From assembly GCF_008831285.2 (NCBI RefSeq), contig NC_045142.1, positions 9,357,952 to 9,421,951 on the forward strand: a stretch of 64,000 nt of DNA, given 5' to 3'. The position numbers and the translations under genes were made by a program. Under the pieces are notes generated by a model. It saw only the letters and a list, made by a program, of their open reading frames with translations, was not told where the DNA came from and made no database searches. This document shows, one piece after another, positions 1 through 11,977 of the stretch. Position 1 is the first letter of the stretch, and every line of letters begins with the position of its first letter. Origin of the DNA: Nymphaea colorata (taxonomy: Eukaryota > Streptophyta > Magnoliopsida > Nymphaeales > Nymphaeaceae).

Positions 1-1056
1 GCGCTTCAACGCGGATTTGCATGTGGTTGATTATGATCTTTAAGTTTAAACATGTTTTTTATATTATAATTTTAACCATGCATCAAATCATATCCATGCA
101 GATATTTTTAAAGCTCTAAAAAATAAAGGGTTTGGTAAAACTAATCTTAACTGCTTGAATATTTCTATCTCTCTCCATCACACACATGTATATATGGAAA
201 ACAAGAGCTATAAAAAATGTGAAAAATGGGTCTAGTTCTCCTCTCCTCCCTATGATCTACTAATTTTAGGGTGACAAGTATATACAAGTACATATAGTTT
301 AATTGGAACGAACCACTTATCATGAATATAATTAAAAAAAACTTTGAAATTGACTGGTAATCTGCCAATTAGTCGTCCAAGAGAAACAACTTGGCCAGTG
401 AAGACAAATGTTGTGGAAATACCAGTGCTTTTGTCGGCTTTATGCATCTATCTAGGGACCACGCAAATCCGACTTATGTGGTTGTACCTGCTTGTCAGGA
501 GTCAGAAACCAACATAGAAGTGAGCCTAACTTTGAATTAATAAATCACTACATATTGGAGGCGATCCACCAGCGGGTGGAAATTGTTTGGAACCAAACTG
601 GGTTTCTACTCAGTCAGACCTGAATCTTGGAGCCGCTTTAAGGGCTGAATGGTCTTGTCTTTTTGTGTTCAAGTACTTCCACCAAGTCTACTTTATACTA
701 AACAATACCTTGTTTAGCATGTTGGAGCGGCAGGCATAACAAAAAGGCACAAACATACAAATCTTGATCTTGTTCTCCCAGTGTAAAATCACCAGGTGCC
801 TCCTTTCATGTTCACCAAGAATCTCCTGCTCTGTCTTTATGGTAACCAGTGCACCTATATGTCTAACTTGGAGCAAATCCAACTTAATTTGCTATTTTGG
901 CAATACCATAATTGTTGTTATTACTTTTAGGAACAGCTATGGCGCTTCTAATGAGGCCTTGAATAGGAACGGTCTTTAATGTCTGTTCCTAAAAGTTCAC
1001 ACCATAATTACATTTGAACGTGTATATAGAAATCGTAACACGAGAAGTTTCTATAA

Positions 1057-1114
<58 letters not shown>

Positions 1115-2119
1115 ACAAAAGCCACTAGATAAAAATAATGCAAAAAATGTTATTTATCTTAAACGTATTGTATACATGATCCAAAAAGAAAAATTATTAC
1201 AATTGATGAAAATATACAAGAGAAATTCGTGAAGTCATTATGCAATTAGCAACATTCCATCTACACCTTCCCGTTTCATGGCCTTCAAACAAAAATAAGG
1301 TTCATAAATAAAATAGTAAATTTATCAATACATCTGGAAACTTTCTGTTAACACATATTCAAAATATGGTATATAAACAAGACTTGATAGAATTAGAAAA
1401 ACCATAGAACAACTCAAAATCTAATCAGTTTTTTAGCCAAACTCTTGTCAACAGCGTATCAAACTCAAATGAATTATATTTTTCAGAAAAGGAACCACAA
1501 CCATGTAACCTGTCATGAAAAAAACACAAGTTATGATGAAACAGTGGAGTGTAAGTATGGTGAGGTGTTGTGAACAATTAACTAAGGATACAGATACATC
1601 TACATTATTAGAAAAATGAACATGAACCATCAGGAACATAATGAGATTAGAACCGCGGTAACGCTTGGCTGTACCAAGGACAGCTCAAAGGCCAATCCAC
1701 CACATCACACGTGAAATTTCATTCCTATCCTTAGGAAATCCTCCATAAGCCCTTATATGTAAAAGAGGGATTCAATTAAGGCAAACTTTACTTGAATGTG
1801 AACAGGAAATTCGGAAATTGTACCAGCCAAAGCTGCACCCAGCATATAACATGGATGCACTCTATGTCACATGCTGGCGCCCACATTGTGGGTGCGCATG
1901 TGGGCATGACACAGCAAGAGATGAGTCCGGTGGGTTGAGTGGCACCGGCCTATTTTTGCCCAATTTTGGACATGCACCGGACTTGGGTCAAAGGCAAGTC
2001 AAATGTGGTCACGGTGCATCAGGGGCAAACCTGTCCTTGTTTTGTTATTTATTTATTTAGTTTGAAACTCTACCCTTTCTAGCCTTACAGGTCTAAAGGT
2101 TTTAGTCGAAACTCGATAT
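1..2119. other. Intergenic DNA, no gene recognised
   Basis: AT-rich plant intergenic sequence. Short open frames occur on both strands, but none resembles a known protein or shows exon-like organisation. Apart from the microsatellite at 1057-1111 I see no repeat family, RNA gene or promoter that I can support. Confidence 0.6.
1057..1111. repeat. Compound (AC)n(AT)n microsatellite
   Basis: About eleven AC units run directly into about sixteen AT units. This is an ordinary compound dinucleotide repeat, likely length-polymorphic. Confidence 0.95.
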
Positions 2120-2127
2120 CCTGTATC

Positions 2128-2546
2128 TAGGGATGTCAACGGATTGGATTCGGATCATATATATCTTTAATCATATCCACTTTTTTAGATATTCACATAT
2201 TCGGATTCGAATTCGAATAAAGAAAAGTCATATCCGAATCCAAAATATGATTTTACAATATGAATCCGATTTTATATTTATATCCAAATCCAAATTTTGA
2301 ACTGGATTTTGCCAATTTTCAAAATTTAATAGCATTAGATATTGAATATTTTTCTAAAAATGAATTCGATCTGAATCCGAATCTGATTGGATATTTATAT
2401 ATATATCTGAATCCGACCAGATGTCATTTATTAAATTCAAATCCGATCCGATTTCTTAATTGGATATTAAATTTTTTTTCATATCCGATTTTTTTTTATC
2501 TAATCGGTCGGATGTCCGATTCAAATCGGATACATTAACATCTCTA
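2128..2546. mobile_element. hAT-like non-autonomous short element
   Basis: The segment opens with TAGGGATGTCAACGGAT and closes with a sequence whose reverse complement is TAGAGATGTTAATGTAT, so it has imperfect terminal inverted repeats of about 17 bp. The flanks CCTGTATC (2120-2127) and CGTTTATC (2547-2554) agree at 6 of 8 positions, which fits an old 8-bp target duplication of the hAT superfamily. The interior is a run of degenerate ATCCGAATC/GGATTCGGAT motifs in both orientations and encodes nothing. Inverted ends and flank similarity are seen; assignment to hAT is inference from the end sequence and duplication length. Confidence 0.5.
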
Positions 2547-2570
2547 CGTTTATCTCTGTGCTTCTTCTCT

Positions 2571-2825
2571 CTACCCCTGCGGATTCTCCTCTGTTTTATA
2601 TCTCCAATGACAATCAGCAATATCTCTGACGACATCCGGCAACAAGGTTTCCAACAATTGCATTGTTATTTGTCTACCATTTTCTCTGTCCCACAGCATT
2701 GTCCAATGGCTTCTCTCAGGTTTGAGAATCTTGAGCAGCTCACCATCTGGCCACTTTTCCTGCCCAGAGAGAAGACCTATAGCTGTTTCAACTTGCATGC
2801 TGTAAAGAAATGGGTACTTAGACAC
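2571..2825 (-). CDS. Unidentified 84-codon open frame, possible gene fragment
   Basis: An open frame just right of the hAT-like element. The predicted peptide is rich in charged residues and Trp (segments such as EKWPDGELLKILKP and LLPDVVRDIADCHW) and has a protein-like, amphipathic composition. I do not recognise the family. No second exon, promoter or poly(A) context is evident, and the plus-strand frame over the same bases is also open for part of the way. It could be one exon of a captured gene or a chance frame. Confidence 0.2.
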   Translation of the reverse strand: MSKYPFLYSMQVETAIGLLSGQEKWPDGELLKILKPERSHWTMLWDRENGRQITMQLLETLLPDVVRDIADCHWRYKTEENPQG

Positions 2826-3562
2826 AGGTGGATATGTTTTCGGTCAGATTTGGCACACAAATCCAATCAAATGCTTTTAGGAAAAAATCAAAATCTTTAA
2901 AAACAACCTTTTGAATCTTCTTTGAATTTATATACATATTCATTATGAACTTTGCCCAAATATGGAGCTCTTCCATCAATGGAAATGCACAATAGAAAAT
3001 GTGTGATATAGGATCAGGCTTCCAACAACAGTTTTAAGTAACGTTACCACATATAGCCTCGCAATATTGAGTTCTTACCTTCATTTTGCAACGTCACTTT
3101 TCTTTCTATTAAAGACCTGATGTTCTAGATCAATGTGCGTTTGATGCTCCTATTAAAAAATCAACACCATGCGCATAGTGGTGAGGCCTGCCTGCATATG
3201 CCTAGTTTGGATGGCAGTGATGAGCAGTGAGGGTACACTAAGGGTGAGACCAAGTGATCTGACTTTTGCACTTGGTAGCTTCTAGACTGGTAAGAAGGTT
3301 GGTGTCAGCACATCCAAGACGGCCTGTGAGCCATCAGATTGTGAGATTGACTGCAACAGAGGACCTAAACTAATGGTTCAGCTCGAAAGAAGCCGTGTCC
3401 ATTTGTTTTGCCATGTCCATATGTCTATAACCCTAGTCAATGGAAGAGAGAGATAGAGAGAGAAAAGCCTCATGATGCAAAACATGAGCTTCTTCTTCTC
3501 ACATTCTTCTACCTCCTCCATTTAATGACAATGAAGAGTTGCAGTAGACAAATCAAGAGAAA

Positions 3563-3589
3563 TCTTCTTCTTCTTCTTCTTCTTCTTCA
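3563..3589. repeat. (CTT)n microsatellite
   Basis: Nine or so perfect CTT units in a pyrimidine-rich stretch. Confidence 0.9.
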
Positions 3590-5929
3590 TCCTTCCTCTC
3601 ACATCATCTATTAGCCAGTTGTAGTGATAGCGGAAAAACAAGAAAATGATGAGGCCAACCATTAGTGATGACAAAGGTAAGGCAATGGGGGATCGATAAT
3701 ACTCCTTATCCTTTTTCATTACCTTCTTCAGCAAAACTCAAGACATCCTGATTGAGGTAGACAAAGAGGCAACAATAAATAGATAATAAAACAAATTAAT
3801 TGTGATTCAATAGTAGTGATTATGGCAGTTGATGAAAACGACTGAAGAATCTTCTCATCTATTTCCTCCTCTTTCTCACGATAATAATTGGCCAATTGTT
3901 GAGGGCATAGAGAGGGCAAATGGCAATACCGCTACATAGCGCTCATCAAAAACTGTATATTATGATGATAAATCAATGCCAAAGCGACCTCCATTTCCTA
4001 TAATATTTGAAACTCTGAATCTATATACTGTGTTTCAACATACCCCTACTGGTGGGTAGGCCCTCAATCAGTATTTCTAAAATTTAAATGTTTACATCAG
4101 AAATTGGACTCTACAATGGCATATGAACACTGCAAGAATAACACTTGGGATCCCAAAACAGAACCACCAGAAAGACAGAAGGAAAGGTCATACAAGTCCA
4201 TCTTAGCTCATGTCGAGGTGGAAAATTAAATCCAGCTGCATTTGCCATTCATATAGTAGAAGAAAGATCATATTGCCTCATAGGTTTTGGGTGTAGCTAA
4301 AAACCATTCCTCCATGGGCATGATTAAGCTTTATATTCTTCTTGTTTCTAAATCATCTGCCTACACCCCTAACATTTTATATGATTGGGAATTCCTCCAC
4401 TTTCTCTGATAATTCTCAAGACATTGGTTGGATACCAACTGCATAAGCTTTAGGATCATTTTGCCTTGACATCTTCTAGAAGTGATAGTCCTCTTTTCAT
4501 CTTAGTATTCTCTTAAACTACTTTGTGTTATTGAACAGTACCAATGGGAACTAAGGAGGCCCCTTTCCTAGGAACCCATTTGGTGGTTACCCAGATTGGC
4601 TTGAGGAAATGTCTATGGATGGCACCAGTTCCAAATGGGAGGGGAAATGGGAACTATTTTCCAACTTGATCTATAAACATGTTGAGATCTAGATTAGGTA
4701 CAACAACTTGTATAGGAATGTTGATTATAGGCAGCTAATCAACATCAGGGTCCAATTAGTTTGTTAAGTTTAGTCCCTAAAATCGATTGAGCTAGAAGGA
4801 ATCACCCTTGATGTGGCTTTCTAAGCATGTTTCCATTTGCTGACAATTTTAACCTGCAGAAAACTATTAGAAAGAGATGATATGCCTTCCTATTTCCTAG
4901 AAATCGCTAAATACTGTCCACAATGTGGCTTGTCCATCTATATGAAGGGCAATACCTTTTTTTTTATCATACTCTATTATTGAGCTTCAATTTCCCTCCT
5001 TCTTCGAGATCCATGGAACTAATAGCATTAAAATCCAATGGCACTTCAATATGAATTATTGCATGCCCCATACCAAGATGTCCCTTGGTAAAAGAAGACA
5101 AGTTCCACAAACTTTATGTCAATGAGAGAGGTACTATCTAAAAATACCCTAGTATGCTAAAATTTGGCACAAAATAAGTAGCTGAATCTAGATATTCCAA
5201 GTGAATTGGAAACCTCAACTCTTAGTGGTTATCCAATAACCCATCTATTGCAAACTAACAATCACCTTGAGCTTTCCATCTACATAGACTTGAAATATAG
5301 GAACTCTCCAGTTTAGACAAGACCTTAAAGAATGCCTTGCCCACTAAGGTGAATCTCATTTTGAGAATTTTGGGCCATAAGTTTTTCAATGAAATGAAAA
5401 TGAAGGCATAGTAAAGTTTACCCAGAAAGATCCTCTTATTATCACAATAACTACTATTACCTAGATAAGAATAGTTGCCTTCTATTATTAACTTGTGTAA
5501 ATTGAAGTTTATAAATGATGGGTTCACTCGGCAACCCATGTCCTTCTACTACTATTTCCTGCAACTGCAGACCAACTCATATTTCTACCATTGGTATTTT
5601 AGCTGTATTACAGACATCTTCTCCATCCATTAGTATAGAAGATGAAAAAATCTCATTCTTAGTCCTAGTACAATCCATAATAAAGATTATTTCCTGAAAT
5701 CCCCTTTTGGTCTCTCCACCCTCCGTTGCCAAAGACCATTTGTTTTTTCATCTATGTTTACCCTTCCTCACCAGTTGGTCCCTTCTCAAGGAGCAGTTGG
5801 TTGTTCACCTAGCAAAGATGTAGAGCAAGGACCACCTAAAAACCCCATTGCCCTCCTTATCTGACCTTGTGAGACATGCCTACATATATCAATGTCTACA
5901 ACTAATTGCCTAGATATCCATTGCTAACC

Positions 5930-6236
5930 CTCTAGGCATCCAAGAACCATGAGTGTCTCATCCTCTAGGCATCCAAGAACCATTAGTGCTTCATCCTCTA
6001 GGCATTGAAGAACCGCCAGTATCTTATATTGATACCTCCAGTGAGGCCTTGCTTCTCGTTGGTTCCTTCATGGTGTAATCCTCTAGGCATCCAAGAACTA
6101 TTAGTGTCTCATTCTCTAGGCATCCAAAAACCATCAGTGCTTCATCCTCTAGGCATCGAAGAACCATCAGTGCCAGTATCTTATATTGATACCTCCAGTG
6201 AGACCTTGCTGCTCGTTGGTTCCTTCATGGTGTAAA
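5930..6236. repeat. Nested minisatellite, two ~150-bp higher-order units
   Basis: The basic unit is about 33 bp and starts CCTCTAGGCATCCAAGAACC. It occurs six times. Every third copy carries an extra ~55-bp tail (from AGTATCTTATATTGATACC to TTCCTTCATGGTGTAA), so the array reads as two higher-order units, 5930-6079 and 6080-6236. The open frame that crosses it is a by-product of the repeat. Confidence 0.85.
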
Positions 6237-6539
6237 TGAAGCACTTGCACAAAAAAATAAACTCAATGATTGTAATGGTTTTGGTTGAATGATCATACAT
6301 CAACTTCTCTCTCTGTCTTCCTTTCTTTTAGCATGTCCATCACTAGACATAGCTGATTCAATAAATATGAAAAGAGTTACACGGAATGTCGATTTTAGAA
6401 GTACAAATATTGTGTGATCCATACAGCTATCTATACTTTGACCTTCATCATATGAAACACACATAATTGAATTTCCTTTGTTTGTGCATCGTTGATCTAT
6501 GCTAATGATAATCTTTCAACATACCCCTGAACCCAGTCT

Positions 6540-7530
6540 CTCTTCAATTGAGCTTATTCCTAAGCAAATTGAATTTTAGCCTAGGAAGAGCTTTTTTAAA
6601 TATGTCAGCTCTTTGATTTGTTGACTCAATAAACTTTATCTTAATCTCTCTCTTATCAACACTTTCTCTAACAAATTGATAACGAATTTCAACATGTGTA
6701 GTCATTGCAAAAAATACTAGACTTATCAATAAGTGGCATCCAAATTATTGCACCAAAGTGTTGGTGTTAGGGACTTTTTTATTCACAATTCATTCAATCG
6801 ACATTTGATATATAGAGATTCTGAACCTGCTCTAACAAGTACCTTGTACTCGGCTTCCAATGGATGATCAAGCTACAATCCATTATTTAGTTGATGGCAA
6901 AGGGATCATAGTTTGCTCAAAACATGCCACATAACCCCTTGTTGGCCATCAATCGTCGGGGTATCCTACATAACTGGCATCTGAATAAATTGATAAGGTG
7001 AAATCTTCACTGTTAGTGAAATATAATCCATGCCTGATTGATTGTAGCCAAAGAGATCACATTATGCTCCAAAAATGTGACATAGCCCTTAGTTGACCAT
7101 CAATTGTTTGGGTATCATGCCCAACTCGCATCTGAATAAACTGATAAGTTGAGAATTCACTCATAGAGAAATATAATCCATACTTGATTTATTGTAACAT
7201 CTTGATATCTAGGACTCTTTTTTTATGTATCTTCAGTATTATGGGGAAGGTTTCTTCATAAGTTGACATGCTTTATTAACAACATAAGTAATATTAAGGA
7301 AAGTGAGTAGCAATTTGAAGGCCCTTGATAATACTTCAATAGAGAGCTTTATATTCAAATTTGTTTACTGCATGCTTCAAGATGGTCACATTTGCTACTA
7401 TTGGAGTTCTTATCAATTTATAAATGTGCTTGTGTGCTTTAAACAACAAGTCTTGAGTATGCTTTTTTTGGCTCAGATGAAGACTATCATCATCTTGAGT
7501 AACTTCAATTCTCAAAAAGAAATATAAGAT
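6540..7530 (-). pseudogene. Ty1/copia pol relic (RT end to RNase H end)
   Basis: Read on the minus strand, conserved copia landmarks appear in the right order. Near 7525-7440 is a YFFLRIEV...LHLSQKKHTQDLL block, the copia RT tail normally read as YFLGIEV and LSQ-K-Y. Near 7130 and 6980 are two YSDAS motifs, the first RNase H Asp block. Near 6855 is EAEY, the RNase H Glu block. At 6729-6544 is the RNase H C-terminus, with THVEIRYQFVRE and QRADIFKKALPR. Stops and frame changes separate the blocks, so nothing functional remains. No LTRs were found. Family assignment rests on motif order. Confidence 0.8.
6897..7197. repeat. Tandem duplication of ~150 bp inside the copia relic
   Basis: Two adjacent diverged copies (about 6897-7046 and 7047-7197) both begin CAAAG-GATCA and both contain the TGGCATCTGAATAAATTGATAAG-type segment. 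The duplication doubles the YSDA RNase H block of the surrounding copia relic. Confidence 0.75.
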
Positions 7531-8509
7531 TCCAATGATCATTTTCCTCTCTTCCTCTTCCTCCTCCCATCTCTCTCTCTCTCTCTGTCCCTCTTCTCTC
7601 TGTCTCTCTCTCTTAACCTCTCTCTCACACATTGGATGGACTGCACATTTTCACACATTCAACTCTGAATAGGTTTTTGATGTGGTAGGAGTATACCTAA
7701 TAAATACACAGATTTCAGGATTTGCAAAAGGTAGTTAATAATGCTAGGAGCATTCTTGGTGCATAAATGTAGGCCTAGAGTTGTTATGGGTAACTTAATT
7801 TATGTTTGGAGTGATGGAGAAAAAATAGGCAGAGCTCCTACGCGAGCCGCCTGTATGACCTCTAATACTTTTATTCAATTCACACATCTATATAAAGTTA
7901 GTGATGGAAGGATTTCCTTGCACTTGGTCTAATCATCTCTCATTCCCTGATATAGTCCAAAGTAGAATTGTTAGACGTTTACTTAATAATTTCTTGCTTG
8001 AGTCATTTATTAGGAGCAATAGTTTGGTCATAGAGCCAAGTGCATCTTTTCGATCATGCAGCTTTGGTGTATGAATTCAAAGCTTCATTGGACCGTAGAT
8101 ATAGGTTGCCCATTTTTTGCTACTTCAACTATTGGGATAGGGATCAAAGCTATTGCTTTGATTGAGTGTGGAGGGCAAGAGTCAAATGATGCACTATGCT
8201 TCAACTGGTTAGAAAACTTGACATTCTAAAAAGTTGTTAGTGCAAAAAGAATGTGACGGCAACATTGTGTTCTTTCATTCTTTGGTGAAAGGAAAAACAA
8301 AGAAAAGGGAGATTCCAAAAATTGAAATTACAGAGGGGCTGTTTTCCAATCTTACCAAAGTTCATGAAGCATGCATGCATCACTTCAAAAAGTTTTTGAG
8401 GAAGATGAATTTGCTGGGAAGCTCCCTATCATGTTAGGAGATGGGAAAGTACTAACTCTTGAAGAGAACTATGAGTTACTGAAAATTGATGTCGGATGTG
8501 GGCAGTAAT
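7531..8509. other. Intergenic DNA, no gene recognised
   Basis: Contains a TCTC-rich pyrimidine tract (about 7540-7625) and short open frames at 7741-7932 and 8234-8437 (plus strand) that I cannot relate to any family. They lack shared frame or clear splice context, so I do not call genes. Confidence 0.5.
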
Positions 8510-8930
8510 TAGGGATGTCAATGGATCGGATTCAAATAGATATACCTTTCACCATATCCGATTGTTCAAAGGTTCATTTATTTAGATTCAGACTTGGATT
8601 CAAATTCGGATAAAAGAAAGGCTAATACCATATCTGCATCTGACTTTTAATTGTATATCCAAATCCGATCTGAATCTGACTTTTAAGTTACATGTGAATC
8701 TAATCTGGAATCCAATCAAATGCTACCTTTAAGTTGTATTCAAACCTGATATGAATCCAATTTTTAAGTTATATCAGAATCTGACTTTTAAGGCATATTC
8801 TAAATCAATATAAATCCGACTTTTAAGTCATATCCAAACCCAATTGGAATATGACTTTCAAACCGTATGCAAATCTGATCCAAATCTGACTTTTAAATTC
8901 TATCCAAATTCAATAGTCAAATTTAATACA
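8510..8930. mobile_element. hAT-like element end with degenerate internal repeats
   Basis: Starts TAGGGATGTCAATGGATCGG, almost the same left terminus as the element at 2128. It continues with about ten diverged ~30-40-bp units of the form ATCTGACTTTTAAGT...ATCCAAATC. No matching inverted right end or 8-bp duplication was found near 8930, so it is truncated, or it is the terminal part of a longer hAT element. Confidence 0.45.
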
Positions 8931-10042
8931 GCTAAAAACAAACTTTTTTAAACATGTACACAACATTGAAGTAATACAGTATATAATAAAAGAATGTATA
9001 AGGTGGCCTACAAATTGTATCTTCAACATAGTTAAGGAACTAATATATCCAATGAAGGCAAGTGCAATTGCATGCTCAGATCTTAAGTACTAGGCTATTT
9101 AGGTTGGATCTTAGTGTCTTATTCCATTTAACAAGAAAATTATCATATTTTTTTACCATTTTCTTGAACAAAATGGTGTGTAACGTGCTTCTTGTCTAGG
9201 CTGAACCAATTCCATAAATATGTATAGGAAAAACAAAACATGACCTTCACTTGAGGGAGAATGAATCTAGGCTGAACCAATTCCATAAATATGTATAGGA
9301 AAAAAAACATAACCTTCACTTGAGGGAGAATGAATCAAATGTTTTAAAATTAAGTTTGCAAGGATTTACCCATTTTAAGTAATAAGCATCATAGAAAGGT
9401 AATATGTACAAAAATTACACAACAAGCACCAAATTAACTATAGAAACTCACTTAACCTCACACCTGCCCAAACTCGTCTGGTGGTATTTGTCAAGCCTAT
9501 TGAGAGAGCAAGAGAGAAAGAGAGGGAGAAAGAGAGAGCAAACATACAAAAGTATATATCAGTCATACCATATCATCAAACTTATTTGAAAATTGTACTT
9601 GTTTATGGTTCTTTAATGCAACAAGAGACTAGATGAGTCTTTCCTTGAAAACCTCAATAGAAAAACATTTCACCATATAACAAGGTTAGAAGTATTGCTT
9701 TTCAATGCCTCCACTTGCCAAAGTGGATATCGTATTCCGTTTTGATGTATACTTCAACTATATGGACACTACATTGAGAATAATGACATCAAATTAATTT
9801 GAATTATGAAAAATAAAATTTTAATTAAATAAACATCTTAAACACAAATGATTGTAGGTTTTAATTGATATAAAGAAAGCATATAAGTATAAGAAAAATA
9901 TATACACCTAATTTATGACTCAGTTTCAATGTATGTAGATGCAAATTGTTCTTTCTCTTCAGGCAAATTGGAATAATCTAATAAAAGAATGAAATAAGCA
10001 ACAACAAAAATATGTTTCAAAATATTAATAATAAATTAATTA
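8931..10042. other. Intergenic DNA, no gene recognised
   Basis: AT-rich sequence with a 70-bp tandem duplication (9196-9335) and a GA-rich tract near 9500-9540. It could be the 3' part of a hAT element whose transposase end lies at 10043-10257, but no coding block was recognised here. Confidence 0.5.
9196..9335. repeat. Direct tandem duplication, ~70-bp unit
   Basis: Units 9196-9266 and 9267-9335 both begin CTAGGCTGAACCAATTCC and end GAGGGAGAATGAAT. They differ by a short A-run and one or two bases, so the duplication is recent. Confidence 0.9.
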
Positions 10043-10257
10043 CCTTCAGATTGATCTTGCAACCAATCTAGTGTGCATATCAAATCCTTCATGGTCTTGG
10101 CACCTAATCGACTTTTGTATGAGTTATGAATAAGTTTACATGTACTAAATGTTGACTCTAATGCAATAGTTGATATAAGAATAGTCAAAGTATCACATTT
10201 CATTTTAGGTAACAGCAGATATTTAGGTGCATTGACTTTCTACTATGCCAAAATATC
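10043..10257 (-). pseudogene. hAT transposase C-terminal dimerisation domain relic
   Basis: The minus strand encodes the hAT C-terminal dimerisation region: a DILA..KVNAPKY block followed by ISTIALESTFSTCKLI and then GAKTMKDLICTLDWLQD. These match the family pattern of W-W-K, P-V-S-T-V-A-S-E-S-A-F-S and the terminal ALICTQDWL. Where the family has two consecutive Trp codons, this copy has two consecutive TAG codons (10246-10251). The region ends at a GTAATT sequence that could be a splice donor. The N-terminal and catalytic parts are not recognised. It is a decayed host-silenced remnant. Confidence 0.75.
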
Positions 10258-11351
10258 AATTGAATTGTTTTTGGATAAGCATTTTAAATAACACCGGACT
10301 TTGCTGAGTATACTCTCTTGACTCTTGGTTACCAAGATTAATACTTTTTACCATGAATTGCCAATGGTAGAATTGTTGTGTATTTATTATTTACAAAGAA
10401 ATAGCATACACCTGCAAGTAATATTTTTCTTTGTATGATTAAACATAGAAAAAATGCACTATTGCTGCATAGAAAAGCCAAGAATAGGAGGGTTTGAAAT
10501 TAACATATACATACACTAAATAGGTCAGAATGCCAATTTTCAGTCAGGTACTTTATCAGCATATCATGATATATATATATAAGGGATAATCATTTTTGAG
10601 TTTTCTCATTCACATACCTAAATTTAAATTGTATACAAATCAGCAAGCAATAGCTTCTATAGAAAACCACTATTCAACATGCTTTAATTTAAAATAAAGG
10701 AATAGATCAATGCACTTACAAAATTTGTCATCAACCTCTTAAGTTGGTATTAAATAGTCGAGCTATTGATTTTTTATTGCTCAAAGAGACAATATAGACA
10801 AAAAAATTACTAAATCATATTTACTCTACATATTTACTCTACTAATTCATACTCTCTACTAATTCATATCTTCTCTAGAAGGACGTTTTAAGCAACAAAT
10901 CATATGAAAATACATAATAAGAGCCAGCTGGCTAGATGTTTTTGGAACATAAAATATTTGGATATACTAGTAGGAGCACATATAGTTTGGATTTAGGTTC
11001 AAATAAGTCTCATGATGTGAATTCTGGTACCGATCCATGCTTTGATCTAGTTTCATATGAACCATATAAAAAAGGACAGAAGTATCTAGAATGTCATTAT
11101 CCTGATAGATAGGACAATGTGGTTTTTCTAATTAGAGAACAAAAAACTGTGAAATAATTGAAAGTAAACAAGGATTTTCCAATATATTAATCTAAAAGCT
11201 TTTTCAGAAAAAAACACGAGAATTTAAGAAATTTTTTAAAACCATAAAAGTAATAGAGAAAATTGTGAAATTATGAGTTCGATAAAAAATTTTAGAAACA
11301 CATTGATAAAAACATTAAAATTATTAAAATGCAAAAAAGAACCCATAAACA
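10258..11351. other. Intergenic DNA left of the outer retrotransposon
   Basis: AT-rich, no gene recognised. The last ~210 bp occupy the place where the 5' end of the outer element's left LTR should be, but show no similarity to the start of the right LTR (49658-49870). Confidence 0.55.
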
Positions 11352-11969
11352 TTAAAAACTCATTTCTCATGCCAAAACGTGTTTTAAACCTAAGTTGCAT
11401 GCTCGAACGAGTCGACAACTGACTAAACCAAAATTGGATTTGGAGCGAGTTTCGAGTCGCTCAAAATGGAGTCTATCGCACGTTGCTAACAAAAGCTTTT
11501 CTTTAAGACATTTTCAATAAAAAAAATGTTTTCTATATAAACAATATTTTTTATTTCATTTTACGAGATTTCATCTGATTTTATTTAAATTAAAAAAAGG
11601 GGGTTTTGTCTCACGATCACTGCAGTGCCTCACGTGCTGCCCTGCGCGTATTTTAAAAACGCTGGGTGCTGTTGCACCTGGAGCGCAACAGAGCCCGGGC
11701 AAGGGCCTGTGACAGTGCAGGCCCCCCTCCCTTTTCCTATTTTTCTGGCAAAAACGCCCCCCAAGGGGTGGTTTTGGCTCCATTGAGTGGGCAATAGCCC
11801 TGCCCACACCTCAAAAGGGTGTTGGAAGGGCTAATGGCCTATCCCATTTAGTCAAAACCTATTTTTCTAAAAACATTTTTGAAAATAATTCAAAATTTTT
11901 TGAAATTCGGATGAAGATGTTGAGAAATTAAAAAAAAATCAAATTTTGGGTTTTGGCTCCAAAACTCTC

Positions 11970-11977
11970 TATAAATA
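11970..11977 (+). promoter_or_regulatory. LTR TATA box (TATAAATA), left copy
   Basis: TATAAATA followed by CCCCCCAC, preserved at the same place in the right LTR (50510-50517) although the neighbourhood has diverged. It is the likely core promoter of the outer element, with U3 upstream and the start of R expected about 30 bp downstream. Confidence 0.65.

Larger units (their letters stand above)
2555..5929. other. Intergenic DNA, no transposon or RNA gene recognised
   Basis: Apart from the unidentified open frame at 2571-2825 this is AT-rich sequence with scattered short open frames and no recognisable protein similarity. A CTT trinucleotide run lies at 3563-3589. Confidence 0.55.

Noticed and set aside
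1855-1905. Inverted repeat around GCGCCCAC...GTGGGTGCGC
   Set aside because: Short, with a mismatch, and without context suggesting an RNA or regulatory role.
6005-6235. Open frame with repeated GIQ/LGIEEPSV peptide
   Set aside because: It is the translation of the minisatellite; the frame exists because the repeat period is a multiple of three.
7741-8437. Possible small genes on the plus strand
   Set aside because: No family resemblance, no consistent frame and no convincing splice sites.
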